NCBI GenBank assembly: GCA_028023455.1
Contig: JAQFVV010006313.1
Location: 1,432,992-1,496,991 of the forward strand
From: Epiperipatus broadwayi
Lineage: Eukaryota; Onychophora; Udeonychophora; Euonychophora; Peripatidae
Direction: 5' to 3'
Length of the DNA: 64,000 bases
In this document: positions 63,336 through 64,000 of the stretch, in pieces
Numbering within the stretch: the first letter of the stretch is position 1
How the letters are laid out: each line of letters begins with the position of its first letter
Notes under the pieces: model-generated
Database searches by the model: none
What the model was told of the DNA's origin: nothing
What the model saw: only the letters and a program-made list of their open reading frames with translations
Program-made: the position numbers and the translations under genes

Positions 63336-64000
63336 GCCCATAGTGAAATGAGTGGAGCAAGCAAGAAAAAATTTTGTCAGTATTCAATGGAATATATAAA
63401 ATTTGGTTTCATACCTGCTTCCAACGATGAATGGTAACCTTTTTGTTTTTTATGCCAACAATGCTTGACTAACAAATCAATGCAATGAGGTCATCTTGAA
63501 GCACATTTGAAGGTGAAACATAATGCTCATACTAATTCAGATTTGAATTACTTTCAAAATTTAAAGAAAAACATTGAGAAAAGAGTAATACTAAAGTCTC
63601 CATTTACTGCTCATAATGCAACTGCCAATCGTACTCTTGAGGCTAGTTATCAAATTTTATTGTTCATCACTAAATCTGGAAAAGTCATACTATAGAAGCA
63701 AATTTAATCGAACCATCAATATCAGCATTTCTTAAAACAGTTCTGGAAAAAGATGATAAAGATGTGAAAGCTATGCCACTGAGTAACAATACTGTTAGAA
63801 TAAAAATAGACAAATGAATGAGAATATTGAAATACAATTTGTTGAAAAGCTGAAAACAAGAAAATTCTCAATTCAAATGGATAAGTCAACTTTGATAGGC
63901 AGTGAGGCCATATTTATAACTTATGTAGATATATTCATAAAGGTAATATCAATGAAAAATATAACATCTTGTGCTCCTAATATGATGGAGAAGAAAAAAT
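63336..64000 (+). pseudogene. ZBED5/SCAND3-like hAT-derived coding remnant, runs off window
   Basis: After a splice-acceptor-like tract (TTTATTTTTTTCAG, ending 63336) an ATG at about 63347 opens MSGASKKKFCQYSMEYIKFG. A BED-type finger follows with PFCFLCQQCL and HLEAHLKVKH, then LNYFQNLKKNIEKRV, ANRTLEASYQI, and in shifted frames IEPSISAFLKTVLEKDDKDV, PLSNNTVR and KTRKFSIQMDKSTL (start of the RNase H-like transposase domain). In-frame TAA and TGA interrupt the finger, with a frameshift near 63685 and further stops near 63815. Proteins of this type are annotated as ZBED5-like or SCAN domain-containing 3-like in animals. The rest lies beyond 64000. Confidence 0.8.

Overview
This is a strongly AT-rich, microsatellite-rich stretch of a metazoan nuclear genome, probably an invertebrate. 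I see no intact host protein-coding gene, no rRNA and no clear functional tRNA gene. Almost everything recognisable is mobile DNA or its decay: Penelope-like elements (PLEs), RTE and L1/Tx1-type LINEs, hAT and Merlin DNA transposons, TA-flanked pogo/Tigger-like elements, tRNA-derived SINEs, foldback elements and long simple repeats. The coding remnants carry stops and frameshifts, as expected of dead copies. The species cannot be fixed from this sequence.

Layout. 2.2-3.6 kb: a PLE remnant on the minus strand (RT end plus GIY-YIG endonuclease). 4.5-6.1 kb: a Merlin transposon with terminal inverted repeats (TIRs) and a near-perfect 8-bp target-site duplication (TSD). 8.6-9.3 kb: a palindrome of two PLE 3' ends, each with a hammerhead-ribozyme (HHR) fold. 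11.1-13.3 kb: two foldback elements. 17.2-18.2 kb: a second Merlin copy. 19.7-22.3 kb: tandem and inverted copies of an unnamed ~470-bp repeat. 22.5-23.3 kb: more repeats and a PLE-like end. 25.0-27.2 kb: a foldback element and a degraded RTE LINE on the minus strand. 27.3-30.5 kb: a better preserved RTE LINE on the plus strand. 30.5-32.8 kb: a probable solo LTR. 32.8-36.0 kb: a foldback element, then two Tigger-like elements, the second nested in the ~470-bp repeat. 37.6 kb: a SINE. 38.4-39.7 kb: PLE tail fragments with a paired RNA motif. 39.7-41.5 kb: a 1.8-kb (GATA)n array. 44.8-45.3 kb: a hAT MITE. 45.8-50.4 kb: a complete hAT element with transposase remnant, TIRs, exact 8-bp TSD and its own nested MITE. 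52-53 kb: a third Tigger-like element with a nested SINE. 56.1-61.0 kb: a large inverted repeat with one HHR per arm, split near its centre by a 5'-truncated LINE with a 14-bp TSD. 63.3-64.0 kb: a broken ZBED5-like hAT-derived coding sequence that runs off the window.

How the parts fit. The window is a layered transposon nest. Nesting gives relative ages: the LINE is younger than the palindrome it splits, the SINE at 52.9 kb younger than the repeat it sits in (an empty-site relative is at 42.2 kb), and the MITE at 49.7 kb younger than its hAT host. The most interesting theme is repeated association of PLE tails, HHR-type folds and palindromic (inverted dimer) insertion. In one family the ORF stop codon lies inside the ribozyme core. 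A second, HHR-like paired motif at 38.8 and 39.6 kb, without the canonical CUGAUGA box, may be an undescribed variant.
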